Part shown: positions 21,381 through 33,407 of the stretch, in pieces
How positions within the stretch are numbered: position 1 is the first letter of the stretch
Layout: the number at the start of each line of letters is the position of its first letter
DNA from: Cryoendolithus antarcticus
Taxonomy: Eukaryota; Ascomycota; Dothideomycetes; Cladosporiales; Cladosporiaceae
DNA: 64,000 nucleotides
NCBI GenBank assembly: GCA_002077065.1
Contig: NAJO01000013.1
Coordinates: 930,001-994,000, forward strand
Reading direction: 5' to 3'
The notes under the pieces: model-generated
Databases searched by the model: none
What the model saw: only the letters and a program-made list of their open reading frames with translations
What the model was told of the DNA's origin: nothing
Position numbers and translations under genes: made by a program

Positions 21381-23366
21381 ATGGCGCTGTGTAAGTCATG
21401 CTCCAATTGTAATGACTCATCCGGCCGCTGACTGACGACCCAGCATGTAGCAGCGCGACTTCTCGCCCTCCGCGGCTCGCCATTCCTGTATAAACTTCCC
21501 CCGTATCTCTCAGCATTATGCGTGCTAGTAGGAATAGGATGGATCCTCCTGCTCCCACTGAACGAGTACTCACGCCAGACCTACGTCTCCGAGAATGCCA
21601 TTCTGCCTGGCCAAGTGCACACCTACTTCGGCGGTAGTGAGCACAACATCTTCCGTGCCTTTCGCCAAGAAGTCTATGCCCTCTCCCAGCAATCTGAGGA
21701 TGCGCGACAAGCGGGCGTACTCAAGGTCCTCGCTGACAGCGGGCTCAAGACCGCTTCGCAGCCCTACGCGTACCAAGTCGCCGGCGAGAGCATCAACGGC
21801 ACGAACGTCTACGGCATCCTACAAGGCCCTCGAGCCGATGCCACAGAAGCCATGGTCCTGCTCGCGGCGTGGCGGAACTTTGACGACCAGATCAATTACT
21901 CTGGCGTCGCGCTCGCACTGACTTTGGCACGCTACTTCAGTCGCTGGAGTATCTGGAGTAAGGATATCATCCTCTTGATCCCTTCAGATAGCACCTACGG
22001 CCCCTTGGCGTGGGTAGATGCCTACCACAGCATCTGCATCCCGCCCACTGCAAGCCGCAATATTTCCGCTGTGCCGCTCAAAGCTGGTGCTTTGCAAGCT
22101 GCTGTGGCACTAGACTACCCAGCTGGACCTTGGGGCCAACGCTTCAGCAGTCTGGATATCCTTTATGATGGACTGAACGGCGCTTTGCCGAACTTAGACC
22201 TCCTCAATACCGCCGTCTCTATAGCATCAGGCCAGATGGGTATAGCCTGCACCCTCCACAATCACGGCACACACTCCGACAGCTACCGCGACCGCCTTTC
22301 CGTCCTTGGCTCGGGTCTTGCAACGCAGTCACTCGGCCACGCCACGGGTCCGCACAGTGCTTTCATCCCCTACCACGTAGACGCCATCACGCTGAAGACC
22401 GTCGGCGATGGCTGGCACGATGAAATGAGTCTTGGAAGAGTTACTGAAAGCGTGTTCAGGAGCATCAACAATTTGCTCGAGCATCTGCATCAGAGCTTCT
22501 TTTTCTACATTTTATTGAATGCTAACAGGTTTGTAAGTGTCGGCAATTATTTGCCGGCTGCTATGGTGTTGGCAGGTAGTTTTACGATCTCGGCGCTGGG
22601 GCTATGGGTGTTGAGTGGACGTGACGATGTCCTAGTGGCTCCGCTTGCGGGTGGAATGGCAAAGGAGAAGGTCGAGATGGAGACCGTAAAGCTAGGCAGT
22701 GACGTGGCGCTCGTACCAAGGCAGAGTACGCGGACGATTCAGCGAGAGCTATTCGTGCCGGCGCTATCCTTGCTGGGCGTGCACATCCTGGGCTACATTC
22801 CACTATGGCTGATGACGAGCCTAAGCCGCGAGGTAGGCCTCCCTCCAGCAACACCAGATCTAGCAATAGCCATACTGACTGCTTCTCGACAGAATCTCTT
22901 ACTCGGCCTCCGTACTACAACAGCAGTCACGCTCCTCCTGCCTCTCGCTCTCGCTGCCACAATCCGCCTAACCCGCTCCCAAGCCCAAATGTTACAATCC
23001 CTCTCCCTCATCCTCCTCGGCGCGCTTCTAGCAACCCTCGCGACACTCAACTTCAGTCTAGCGCTAGTACTTGGAGTTCTCGCTGCACCGCTTGCGTTCG
23101 TGCGAAGATCAAGCTCGGCTCTGGTCGCAGCGGCGCAAGGGATACTGTTGGCGGTCACATCGCCGCCCGTAGCTGTGTATGCGCTTCAGCGGATGTTTTA
23201 CCCTGCAGCTGGGTTGGAGAAGCTGTTACTGGAGCTGGCGAAGGGGTGGAGCGCGCAGGGCGTGTGGTTGCTTTGGGTTGTGTGGGGAGTGTGGTGGCCG
23301 GCTTGGATCGTTGGAGGGGTGGTGGTGGGTAGTGGTGTCATGTCAGCATCTTCAGAGCCACGATAG
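21381..23366 (+). CDS. GAA1: GPI transamidase subunit Gaa1 (about 641 aa)
   Basis: A 10-nt first exon (21381-21390, MAL then half a codon) joins 21451-23366. The spliced start MALSARLLALRGSPFLYKLP runs into TM1 (LSALCVLVGIGWILLLPL) and the family hallmark NEYSRQTYVSENALLPG-type segment (here SENAILPGQVHTYFGGS). The luminal M28-peptidase-like domain follows (WRNFDDQINYSGVALAL, ALDYPAGPWG), then several C-terminal membrane helices. Gaa1 helps attach GPI anchors to proteins in the ER. A 60-nt stretch at 22833-22892 looks like an intron but keeps the frame, so the protein may be 621 or 641 residues. Confidence 0.92.
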
Positions 23367-23689
23367 ACATGCATATTTTACAGCCTACCTTCAACGAATG
23401 ATGTGCTCGTGCTCTCCCGCGGTAATAGCCCAAGGTGAAGCAGTCGTCACTTCGCGAAGGTCCAAAATTCAGTGCTTGAGTGTATGAAAGGCTGGCATTA
23501 CTCTGCAGCGAATGCTTCTTTAGTTCTCTCTCGGACGCGCAGACTATGACCGTCTTGCTGCTGCAGCACAAATGATAAGATCTATGTCCTCAATCGTCCC
23601 AGGTATATCCCGTGATGCCTGACCAATCCACCCCAACGCCTCGCTAGTGGGTACATGAACAATCAAGCCCCGAACCCCGAGTCTTTGAC
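23367..23689. other. Intergenic, convergent, 323 bp
   Basis: Between the 3' ends of GAA1 (plus) and the GH43 gene (minus). No gene seen. Confidence 0.4.
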
Positions 23690-25429
23690 TCAATCCTTGA
23701 CCCTCACCAATACTGCCTCCCGTCCCTGCAACTCCAGCCCACCCGAGAACATCCCCCTCACCCCACCTTCCTCCATCCACACCCTTGCCTGAAAAGCCAT
23801 TCGCCACTCGCCTCCCTTGCCACCACTCCCAGCTCCGGCCTTCGTGATCCCCACGCTCCCAGGAGCTTCAAGTCCATAGTCTCCGGTCTTGAGCAGCGCC
23901 CTGTCAGCCCTCTCATAGGGTCCGGTGATGTTGGTAGCGGTCGCGTACTTCAAGTCATATGTCTTTGCTCGCGTGCAACCGGAGGAGAAGAAGAGGAAGT
24001 AGATGCCTTCGTCTGACCGGATAAGGAGAGGAGCTTCGACCAGCGGACCATCGGAGGCATCGTTCGTGAGGAGCTCGACGGGTGGGTCCGAAGTAGCTTT
24101 CAAGCCTTCTGGACCGAGACGTTGTAGTAGGATGGGCGTGGAGACGATTGGAGCGTTCGTGTTTCCGCAAGAGCCGCCATGGCCCATATTGTTGCCGTCG
24201 ACTTTGTAAAGGAGGTAGTGCTCTTGTGTTGCCTCTTCGAAGTAGGCAGCAGGATCTATGGCGCCACCCTTGTCCAGAGGGCAGGCTAGAGTGGCGTTCT
24301 GGGACTGGAACGGTCCGAGAGGGGATGAGGAGACGGCGGCGCCGATACAATGGGGTGCTGGGTGGCGGCCTGGCACAGAAGTCGCATTGTATACTTCTAG
24401 AGGGAGGGGAAAGGCATATTTGAGGTTGGAGGCTTCGAGGCGATTGCGCACGGAGCTGTAGTAGAGGATGTATTTGCCGTCTGAGGGGCGTTGGATGACA
24501 CTGGGTGCCCATGTGTACGCACGTGGTTTCGGGGGTTCCAGAGAGGCAGCCTCCTCAATTGCTGATTTTGGCGGCGTGAAAGTCTGGCCAGGTGGCGCAG
24601 CGTTGCCTTGTAATGCCCACATGCCTACCTTCGGCAGCGGGTCATGAGCGACATCTAGCAGAGTCCATTTGACGAAGTTGGTTGAAGTAGCGATCTGTAC
24701 ATTTGAAGCGCCGAAGTCTGTTCGTGGGTAGCTGTCGTTACGATTGAGTATCCCAGCCGAGCTTGTGGTAGCATAGGCGTACCATGTATCGTTGATATGT
24801 AATATTGTGGGATCCGGAAAGTTGTCTATGAGAGCGACTCGCACTGGCGCATGATGCGCTCCATCTGGTGAATCTGTGTCGTTTGGGTCTTGCGGACCGA
24901 AAGGCGTACCCTTAGGACCATCATTGGAGTGCCCGTGTCGACGTGTGGCACCAACAGCCGCGCCAGCGATGGCGAGCAGGAAGAGCAGCATGGCGGTGAT
25001 GGCTATCAACACACCGTGGGAGATGATCGAAAGCTTCCTCCCTTGCGGATCGTATCGTTTCTCCGGATCACTTGCAGTGGGCTTGGTGAAGTGTTTCTGA
25101 AAGAAGGTAAGCCGGCTAGTGTCCTCCATGGCTTGCTCGTGCTGGAGTTCCGGGCTTGGTGGCTCTGGTGAACGCCGCCATGGAAACACTGTTGATAAGT
25201 GCGGTGTTTGCTGAAATGGCAATGCTGGTGATATAGGTGATGTTGGCGTATACTGAGTTTGCGGCGCTACGTCGTGGTGTTGATATTGCGCGGCGAGGCT
25301 GAGAGGCGGTTCTTGCCGCATTTCTTTACGTGCGGCCATCGCGCCTTTCCCTTCGGCTGTACCTGTTGTTGGTCGGCCTCGACTCTGTCGTCGTTCGACC
25401 GGGCTACGGGCTAATGTGAGACCAAACAT
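23690..25429 (-). CDS. Membrane-anchored glycoside hydrolase family 43 protein (579 aa)
   Basis: A cytosolic Pro/Ser-rich N-terminus (1-132), one signal-anchor helix at about 134-160 ([20 protein letters not shown]), then a five-bladed propeller domain from ~195. GH43 catalytic acids are visible: Asp206 in NFPDPTI (base), Asp392 in GGAIDP (pKa modulator) and Glu465 in LVEAPLL (acid). Blade motifs are TWAPSVIQ and GKYILYYS, and FFLFFSSG-type YFLFFSSGC follows. GH43 enzymes cleave arabinan, xylan side chains or galactan; the substrate is not predictable here. The type II membrane anchor is unusual for a plant-polysaccharide enzyme, most of which are secreted, and suggests a cell-surface or Golgi location. 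Confidence 0.88.
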
Positions 25430-26426
25430 CTTGGGAATAATTCCTTCGTCCGCACGCCTTCAAGTCAAGCAATGTCGTGATCGTCCAAGGCACTCACGGC
25501 GTGCTCACCTCATCATCTTATAAGAATCTAAAAATCAAGCCTGATCACACGCTGCCATGCGGCCATTTTTCGCCGGGGCTGAGGCTCTCACCACGCCGCA
25601 CTCAAGCATTCACAGCACGCAAGTAAGCACAGCGCGGCGTCAATCGTTAGGCTGAGAGGGAAGGATTCCGTCGCTCGTACCACCACATCGGTAAAAGGCA
25701 GCCTGATATATACGAGCGAGGCACGACATACTTAAGGCTGTGCAAAATTTCGCGCGTTTGCTTGTTTCAAGCCGCCCACGTGTGTCACTTTGCTCAGCCT
25801 TCAGCGCTAATGAAGATGATTGCAGCGATCTAGATGTCATTTTGGGGGTTGCTGATGCAGGGGCAGGAGACAAGCTTTGCTCAAGCGCCGCCGTTGTGGA
25901 GGTAGAGGGCGCTTCGGGCCCTACCGGTGAAGATCTGGCGGAGAGGTAGGGTGGCAAGGCATGCAGATAGGGACAGGCAGTTGAGGCATTAACATGCTTG
26001 ATCCGACGCTGGGCTTGCACTATAGTACGAGATCGCAGTAGCATTCACATTGGGGCTGATTGATCACGAGTGCACTACCAATGGATCCACCAGAGCATTA
26101 CAGCACGCTACAGCCAATGGGTCTGGTGACGCGTCACAATCTTGCAATCTCGGGGCACGAGACAGAGCCTCGTACAACGACTAAAACGCCTGAAGCTGCC
26201 GTGCCATCCGTCTCTCTGCGTTCCGACAGCCGACAAAGTCGCGCATGCCACCCACCGCTTGCTGTGCGTGCAGTCGGCACCTCGAAGCCGAGTTGAAAGC
26301 GAGATTGAAGTACATTCGGAAGCCCAACTTGTCAGAGGCGTGTTGCGTTTGTCACTGCTCTTCCTGAACTCTCTCCTACTCCTATGATATGATGGGCCAC
26401 ATCGTTCTTCGCATGAGTCTGCTCCA
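25430..26426. other. Intergenic, about 1 kb
   Basis: Upstream of GH43 and downstream of the small four-exon gene. A minus-strand open frame at 25640-26044 has no motif or conserved look and is not called. No repeats seen. Confidence 0.4.
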
Positions 26427-26824
26427 TTAGTTGGAGATCTTGTCCGGCACATGCTTACCAGTAGCCTTCTCCTGCAATGCGAAGACGATCTGTTAGTATC
26501 TGTCCTGTTGAGGAGCGTTCCAATGAGTAATCGCACTTACGAAGACACCGCGAGCCTTGTCAGTTTGTCGTCAGGTCAGCGTTTGATGTGACGAGGGTTG
26601 TACTTGTTGGCTCATCACTCACGATCTTCTCGTTCGTCGATCTCATCTTGTTAGGGTCACTGGCACCATGGCCAACCTAGCGCGTCGATTTAGTTTTGGC
26701 CATCACTGCCATGAAGGTGCAAGCAGAGAAGCGATACCTGTCCGCCAAACTTCTTCTCCACTGCGTCAAGTCCCTTGTCGAGGTAGTCCTCCTTGGGTTG
26801 ACCGGGTTGACCAGGGGCAGACAT
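26427..26824 (-). CDS. Small conserved-looking fungal protein, four exons (66 aa)
   Basis: Four short exons (26824-26738, 26676-26623, 26555-26541, 26471-26427), each ending on a codon boundary and all three introns with GT..AG, encode 66 residues. It starts MSAPGQPGQPKEDYLDKGLD, continues AVEKKFGGQ and NEKIARGVFEKATGK, and ends HVPDKISN. It is highly charged, without membrane segments or Cys. I recall small Pezizomycotina proteins with the same KGLDAxEKKFG...EKATGK-x-VP layout, of unknown function, so this is probably a real conserved gene. The third exon is only 15 nt and would be missed by most predictors. No single exon is long enough to be found as an open frame. Confidence 0.75.
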
Positions 26825-27593
26825 GGCGAGTATGGGAATCGAGTCAAGGATTGTAGATATGGTCGGTGCAATGTATTCGAGAAGAGCAGTAGAAACAAAG
26901 AAGCAGCCAGCTCCCTCGCGGCGACCGACTTGAATGCCAGCTGAACTGGCTCACTTACATCATAAACCGCAATCGAAACCTGGCGCTTGTCCAGTTGGAT
27001 GCAAAGCTTTCCCCGCTAAGGTATAGTCGAGTGGTACGCAGCTAGATAGCTGGCGAAGCATCTGTGTCAGCGACCAAGCCTACTGTACAAGGCTTGCTGT
27101 TTCAGTGTTCGCTGTGCGCTCTCATCTTGAACATGATGTTCTTGAGAGCTGCTATCAGCTTGCTTCGCTCTCGATGAGATATCGCATTCTATTCCTGAGA
27201 AGCGGTACATCTAGATTTGTCCTTTCATGGACAGTTATGCCCTGAACGCCACTCGCTCTAACTGCGGTGGCGTGGCCCAGCCTAGCAAGCGGCAGCAGGT
27301 CATGATGCTACGACAGCTCACATTACTCGCTTGGACGTCTCGATGCCATCTTGATTGGTATGCGGTGTTGATCAGTCGACACAGGAACAAAGGACCCCAA
27401 TTGAGGTGGTTTCGCCGTGCCCCGCGCTAGTCCATGTGGCTGCCGATCTTCGGCGATGTGGGGCGATGTTTTTCCAAAAGGCCGAGACCTGTGACTTTTC
27501 ATGACTGGCATGCACGAGACACCTAACATTGAATCTACCTGACTTACACTTCTGGACCCAGAGATCCCTCTCACATAACCCAACACCGCAATC
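26825..27593. other. Divergent promoter interval, 769 bp
   Basis: Between the small four-exon gene (minus) and serine hydroxymethyltransferase (plus). A tRNA-A-box-like string near 27018-27041 lacks a B box and is not a tRNA. Nothing else recognised. Confidence 0.45.
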
Positions 27594-29075
27594 ATGAACG
27601 GCACCAAGACCAACGGCGTCAACGGCACCAATGGCGACCACGCCACCGCCACCTACGCCCTTCCCAAATCCCACCAAGACCTCATGGAGAGATCCCTCGT
27701 CGACACTGATCCAGAAATTGCCGAGATCATGGAGAAAGAGATCAAGCGCCAGCGCGAGAGTATTCTCCTTATTGCCTCCGAGAACGTCACTTCCCGCGCT
27801 GTCTTCGATGCACTCGGCAGCCCAATGAGCAACAAGTACAGCGAGGGATACCCCGGTGCACGATACTACGGCGGAAACGAGCATATCGATGCAATCGAGC
27901 TTACGTGCCAGAAGCGAGCACTTGAGACCTTTGGCTTGGAGCCTGAGAAGTGGGGAGTCAATGTGCAGTGCTTGTCAGGCTCGCCGGCGAATTTGCAAGT
28001 CTACCAAGCTATCATGCGACCTCATGAGCGGTTGATGGGGCTTGACCTGCCACATGGCGGACATCTGAGCCACGGCTACCAGACGCCGACGAAGAAGATC
28101 AGCGCCGTGTCGACTTACTTCGAGACCTTTCCCTACCGCGTCAACCTCGACACTGGAATCATTGATTACGACGAGCTGGAGAAGAACGCGCTAATGTACA
28201 GGCCCAAAGTCATCGTGGCCGGGACTTCAGCCTACTGCCGCACAATCGACTATGCCCGCATGCGCCAGATCGCGGATGTCGTTGGCTGCTACCTCGTCGT
28301 AGACATGGCTCACATCAGCGGACTAATTGCCGGCCGTGTGAACGACAGCCCGTTCCCTCACGCCGATATCGTGACGACCACCACCCACAAGTCGCTACGC
28401 GGACCACGTGGAGCCATGATCTTCTTCCGCAAAGGCGTGCGCAAGACCGAGACGAAGGGCGGGAAAGAGATCCAAACACTCTACGATCTCGAAGGCCCGA
28501 TCAACTTTTCTGTCTTCCCTGGCCATCAAGGTGGCCCGCACAACCACACCATCACGGCGCTCGCTGTGGCATTGAAGCAAGCCCAGACGGAGGACTTCCG
28601 CTTGTATCAACAACAAGTTATCAAGAACGCCAAGCAGCTCGAACACTCCTTCAAAGCCCTCGGCTATACACTCGTCACGGGCGGTACAGACAACCACATG
28701 GTGCTCCTGGACCTCAAGCCCATCTCCAACCCTGGTCTCGATGGCGCGCGCGTAGAAGCCGTGCTAGAGCAAGTCAACATCGCTTGCAACAAGAACACCA
28801 CGCCAGGCGACAAGTCAGCTCTCACGCCTTGTGGCATCCGGATCGGCGCGCCGGCTATGACGAGCAGAGGCATGGGCGAGAAGGATTTCGAGCGGATTGC
28901 GGGGTATATTGATCAGTGCATTAAGCTTGCGCAGAAGATCCAGAAAGAGCTGCCGAAGGAGGCGAATAAGCAGAAGGACTTCAAGGCTAAGGTCCAGGGC
29001 GGGGAGGTAGAGGAGATCAAGAGTCTGAAGGCGGAGATCGCGGCGTGGGCGGGCACATTCCCGTTGCCGGTGTAG
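27594..29075 (+). CDS. SHM2: Serine hydroxymethyltransferase, cytosolic type (493 aa)
   Basis: Uninterrupted full-length SHMT. It interconverts serine plus tetrahydrofolate with glycine plus 5,10-methylene-THF, supplying one-carbon units. PLP Lys266 lies in [13 protein letters not shown]; other signatures are [61 protein letters not shown] and [11 protein letters not shown]. The N-terminus ([19 protein letters not shown]) is polar with little positive charge and not a presequence, which favours the cytosolic isozyme. A mitochondrial paralogue is expected elsewhere in the genome. No introns, unlike most neighbours. Confidence 0.97.
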   Translation: MNGTKTNGVNGTNGDHATATYALPKSHQDLMERSLVDTDPEIAEIMEKEIKRQRESILLIASENVTSRAVFDALGSPMSNKYSEGYPGARYYGGNEHIDAIELTCQKRALETFGLEPEKWGVNVQCLSGSPANLQVYQAIMRPHERLMGLDLPHGGHLSHGYQTPTKKISAVSTYFETFPYRVNLDTGIIDYDELEKNALMYRPKVIVAGTSAYCRTIDYARMRQIADVVGCYLVVDMAHISGLIAGRVNDSPFPHADIVTTTTHKSLRGPRGAMIFFRKGVRKTETKGGKEIQTLYDLEGPINFSVFPGHQGGPHNHTITALAVALKQAQTEDFRLYQQQVIKNAKQLEHSFKALGYTLVTGGTDNHMVLLDLKPISNPGLDGARVEAVLEQVNIACNKNTTPGDKSALTPCGIRIGAPAMTSRGMGEKDFERIAGYIDQCIKLAQKIQKELPKEANKQKDFKAKVQGGEVEEIKSLKAEIAAWAGTFPLPV

Positions 29076-29359
29076 ATGAGCATTGTCTGGATGATATGAG
29101 GAAAGGGTTTGGCGTTCGGGTGTGAAAAGTCGATTCGGTCGGGGAGCTTCAACATCTGAGTGGGCCATGAGGGGTGTGTTCTTTCAACACGATGCGATGA
29201 TATGCAGGCGTTGGTGATCCCAGATACCCAGCATGATAGTGGGTAGCATTCGAATGGCAGCAGTGCTTCATCTCGCTTTCGCTCGCCGCCCCGACACTGG
29301 TCTTCGATCGACCTCATTCGTTTGGTTTCGTGGCATATGAGTCCCGACAGTGACAGCCT

Positions 29360-30051
29360 TCAATCATCCCCCCTCACTCCTCCCCGTCTAGCAGCTTTCT
29401 TCTTCCCCTGAAACTCCTTCAACTTGCGTCTCCCTACCGCCTCAGCTTTCTGCAGCCGCACCACTTTCTCCCGCTGCTCCACGCTCGTCTCTCCGGGCAC
29501 CACATCCCGCCCGACACCCTCAACCAACTGGTACAGCTTCCTGTAGCAGTTTTCGACGTTGTCAGCCTGCTTTCGCGAGGCGTCGGAGCTGATGACTAGG
29601 TCGCCGGATGCGGGAGCGAGGTAGGAAGAGGAACGGAGGGCCACGTGCAGCAGGGAGGGCAGCAGGGGAAGGAGTGAGGAGAGGGGGAGGCGGAGTGTAG
29701 CTTTACTCGATATCCTGTACTTGTGAGTTAGCAAGCGGCATGGCAAGTCTGAGTAGAGAGCTTCATGAAGAGGACTGACTTGTTCACGTTCTGCCCCCCT
29801 GGCCCCGAAGAGCGGCTGAAGGTTAGGGTGCACAAGGAGCGTGGGATTGTTGCAGGCGAGAGGGTGGAGAGAAAAGAGCGCGCGGCGGCTACTTGCGGAT
29901 CGGCATCGGGGAGGGGGGTTTGGGGTCCGTCCTTACTGGCAAGGGCGCGGGAGGATGTGGCGCTGAGGGTCGCGCTCAGCGGGACCCGGAGTGCGGGTGC
30001 GAAGTTTCGACGGCAGGGCTGTAAGGCAAGCAGACGGGAGAGGCGGTGCAT
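29360..30051 (-). CDS. ICT1/Pth4-type mitochondrial peptidyl-tRNA hydrolase (208 aa)
   Basis: Two exons (30051-29780 and 29714-29360) with a 65-nt intron. The Arg/Ser/Ala-rich start MHRLSRLLALQPCRRNF is a mitochondrial presequence. The class-1 release-factor catalytic loop SGPGGQNVNK, with the invariant GGQ, is at about residues 82-91 and is cut by the intron. The C-terminus is a basic tail (EAVGRRKLKEFQGKKKAARR), the part that in ICT1 inserts in the empty mRNA channel. The family frees stalled mitochondrial ribosomes lacking an A-site codon. There is no codon-recognition domain, which separates it from RF1/Mrf1. Confidence 0.9.
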
Positions 30052-31015
30052 CAGATACTTTGGGTAAGTGAAAGTAGGAGTTGGGGAGTGGGAGTGTGGA
30101 AAAGAGGAGGAAAGGGTAGAAGGAGATCAGGTCTGAGGCAGAGATTCTCTTTGCAATAGAACGGTCCGAGAATGCACAGCAGCATCCACGAAGATCGAAT
30201 GAGGCGCTTGCGACTCCGAGACTCGGGTGTTCAGTAGCAGAAGATGCTCTCCAACGCATAGGGTAGGATGTTGGCGGGTTCGATTGTGTAGACCTTATCC
30301 AGGTCGTTGTCGTTCACAAGTAGCAAATATCTAGGGTTGCAACCCTTAGGTAAATGCATCGTCTCCATGTCTCTTGGTCGGTCTCGCGATAGGACCTCCT
30401 CCACCACCTGCGCTCAGAAGTGCTCCATCGACGGGAAGCGATCTTGCTGACGTTATGCTTACAAGGTCGCTCGGCTACGACACAGTACTCCATCACCGTG
30501 GCCACTGCCTATCTGGCCCCAACAACACGGTGGAGCTCACACAGCCGCAGGGACCGAACCCGAGCTACACGTGCATGCGCATCTGCTCGATCGACATGAC
30601 ATGAATTGCGGCCTGCACCTTGCCTACATAGAATTGCCGACCATTGCCCCAAACGGCTGCAAGGTCATGCAAGGACCCGGGATCCTGCAGGCTTCTCGAC
30701 TCGAGACTGTAAGATAAGGCCATGTGCCTACTGGACCAAGCAGCACTCGACTTGGCGTGCGGCGGCTCCAGATGACTCTGGCATCGTTGATGTACAGCGA
30801 CGTGCAGCAACTACTGTATATGCATGCGTGTGGCTGCGAGGCTCTCTGCCGGGCGCTCTAGGTGTGCCAGCATTGCATGCAGTAGTCAAATGCTTCGCGA
30901 TTGGTATGGTAAAGGCAGCTGAGAAGGCCTTTGATTTCTCTCTCTTTTCTGCTCTTCACCTCGTTCCTGTTGTTGTCCAAGTCATCTTCCCAGAGTTTTC
31001 GTCAGCGCGGTCACC
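30052..31015. other. Divergent promoter interval, 964 bp
   Basis: Between the ICT1-like gene (minus) and the amino-acid permease (plus). A plus-strand open frame at 30606-31019 lacks motifs and runs into the permease start, so it is not called. Confidence 0.45.
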
Positions 31016-33006
31016 ATGAGCGTATATGAAGTGAAGCCGGTGCCGTCAGTGGACGAGCTACCCAGCAAAGAGAGCGGCAGCGATGTCACTCGCCACGATG
31101 CCAGGTCTCCAACAGGCGTCAAGGTATCACTATCTCGCATGCAAACGTCGCTGCGATAACGGTCATTACTGATGAATATGTGCAGAGAATCTTCAACTTC
31201 ACGCAGATGTTCTTCTTCGCTCTCTCTTACATGGCCTCCTGGGAGTCCATCATCCCGTACGTGCGATCCACCCGTTTCGCACACTGTGGCCAAACCACTC
31301 ACTTACACCAGCAACGTCGGACTAGCCTTCTACAATGGCGGACCAAGGGCGTTGGTCTGGGGCTGCTTTGTAAGGCGCCTGCCATCCCCGCAGCTTAGCA
31401 AAACGCAGGATTAACCATCATCTTCACACCGCAGATCGTCTTCCCCGGCGTCCTCTGTCAAGTCGCGTCCTTCGCCGAGCTCTCCTCAATCCAGCCCATA
31501 GCCGGAGCCCAGTATCATTGGACCTGGCACCTCGCCCCTGCCAAATACCGCCGCAGCATCACCTGGTTCCAAGGCTGGATCACCTGGTTTGCATGGATCT
31601 CTCTCCTCGCAGGCGTAGTCAACATCGCTGCAAACGTAACGACCACCCTAGCCACCACCAGCTACCCAGGCTACGTTGCGCAGGGCTGGCACACAATCCT
31701 CATCATGTGGGCGTACCTGCTCGTCCTAGGTCTGCTGAACATGTACGCCTTCTGGATCATACCCTACATCGAGATCTTCGCTGGTTTCGTCCACATCGCA
31801 CTATGGATTGCCATGGCAGCCGTGCTGCTCGCCATGGCGCCCCGGCACGACGCCGACTTTGTTTTCCTGCAGAAAGCGAATCTCTCCGGCTGGGAGAGCG
31901 ATTTCGTGTCATTCAACCTGGGCATCGTGCTCATCACCTGGGGCTTTGTGGGCTTTGACGCTTCGGCGCATATCTCCGAAGAGACGCGGAAAGCGAGCTC
32001 GACGATCCCGAGGACGATGTTCTGGGGAATCGTGTCAAATATGCTGCTCTCCTTCGGCATGATCCTCATTTTCATGACCTGCCTCGGAGACGTCGATGCT
32101 GTCCTGGCTGCCGGCTACCCACTCATCGCCATCTGCTTGAGCGCGACGAAGTCCGTGGCTGGAGCATCCGCGTTGGTTGGCGGCAACCTAATGACCATCG
32201 TTAGCTCGACCATCGGTTCCATAACGTCCGCTTCGCGGTTGACGTGGGCGTGGTCGAGAGACGGCGCTCTGCCGGCTTACTTCAGCCGTGTCGATCCGAA
32301 ACAACATGTGCCCGTCAGGTCTGTCTGGTTGCCGATGGTAATTGTGGCACTCATATCGCTGCTCAACCTCGCCAGCGTGACCGCGTTCAGTGTCATTTTG
32401 TCCCTTTCGACGTTTGGGCTTTACCAGTCTTACTTCGTCGCTATTGCGTGTATGCTGTCTGCGCGGCTGTCTGGGCGCGTTGAGAGGGCTCCCTGGTCGC
32501 TGGGGTGGGCCTTGCAGATTTCCGCACGAACTGAAGACAAAGCCCGCTGACATACTGTGAAGGCGCGCCGGAGTGGCTGTCAACGTATTCGCTCTGGTGT
32601 ACACGGCATGGCTGGGGATCTTTATGGTAAGCCGTTCGCTGCGTGGGGCTTTTCAGCCTCTATCTGCATCGCATGACTGATACATCCATAGGTCTTCCCG
32701 AACTACTTGCCGATCGACGCCAACTACATGAACTACGCACTGCCTATCAATGCTTTTGTAAGTACACTGTAATGACTGCGAGCGAACACGCATCATCCCT
32801 AGCTATTCTCACATCTCACAGATCTGGCTCATCGCCTTGGTGACGTGGTTCGCATGGGCGAGAAATCATTGGCCGGGTCTCGACATCGAGCTTATCGACA
32901 AGATCGTTGCGGATGGAGGTGAGTCCCTGAGCCAAACAGTGCTTCGAGTGATGTTCAGTGCCCGAGTACTGATAGCGTCTTCACAGCTCGCGACACCAAA
33001 GACTAG
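31016..33006 (+). CDS. Amino acid/GABA-type permease, APC superfamily (517 aa)
   Basis: Eight exons (31016-31123, 31186-31256, 31312-31369, 31435-32504, 32563-32626, 32692-32757, 32822-32918, 32987-33006) join to 517 residues. TM1 carries FNFTQMFFFALSYMASWESI and is followed by NVGLAFYNGGPRALVWG. SIQPIAGAQYHWTWHLAP is the conserved loop of fungal GABA/choline permeases (Uga4/Hnm1 group); later comes GFVGFDASAHISEETRKAS. Twelve membrane helices are expected. The substrate is not predictable; candidates are GABA, polyamines, choline or amino acids. The last exon is 20 nt and ends ARDTKD. The second permease of this group in the window, at 57904-59749, shows the same layout. Confidence 0.9.
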
Positions 33007-33407
33007 AAGCTGGGATCTCGGCAGCGCAGTGCGCACTGGGACTTGTTTCGGTGTCAGGTTCGAGGTGGTGGATCATTGTAGCAAATGGGGACGATCATAA
33101 CGGCGAGTCAAGTGTACTCCAAGCTTTGCAAGAGCGGGCAACTGTAGCATCCTGGCAGATTCAAATCACATTAGATCTGTTCTGGTTGTTCTACTCCATG
33201 TGCAGCAAGACTGCGAAAGCGTTACGTAAGCCGAAAAGTTCAACCTCAGTCGCGTGCTTGCCAAGCCATAGTCAATGTCAACCCAGAACTCATCACGTGA
33301 AAGACGTAGAGAAACCATCATCTTGATCTGGTACTGGATTCACTACAGACCCAGCAGAAGCCAATCGGCTCACCAGACATCAGAAGTTCGCAACCTCTGA
33401 CTTCTCA
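33007..33407. other. Intergenic, 401 bp
   Basis: Between the permease 3' end and the mitochondrial carrier start, same strand. No gene recognised. Confidence 0.4.

Noticed and set aside
25640..26044. 134-codon minus-strand frame
   Set aside because: Low-complexity Ser/Pro/Thr composition and no recognisable feature.
27018..27075. tRNA-like A box (TAGTCGAGTGGT) suggesting a tRNA gene
   Set aside because: No B box (GGTTCGANTCC) follows at the right distance and no acceptor stem can be paired.
30225..30300. GGTTCGATTG string resembling a tRNA B box
   Set aside because: Only a partial B box, with no A box at a suitable distance upstream.
30606..31019. 137-codon plus-strand frame before the permease
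   Set aside because: No motif, and it runs into the permease start; treated as leader/promoter sequence.
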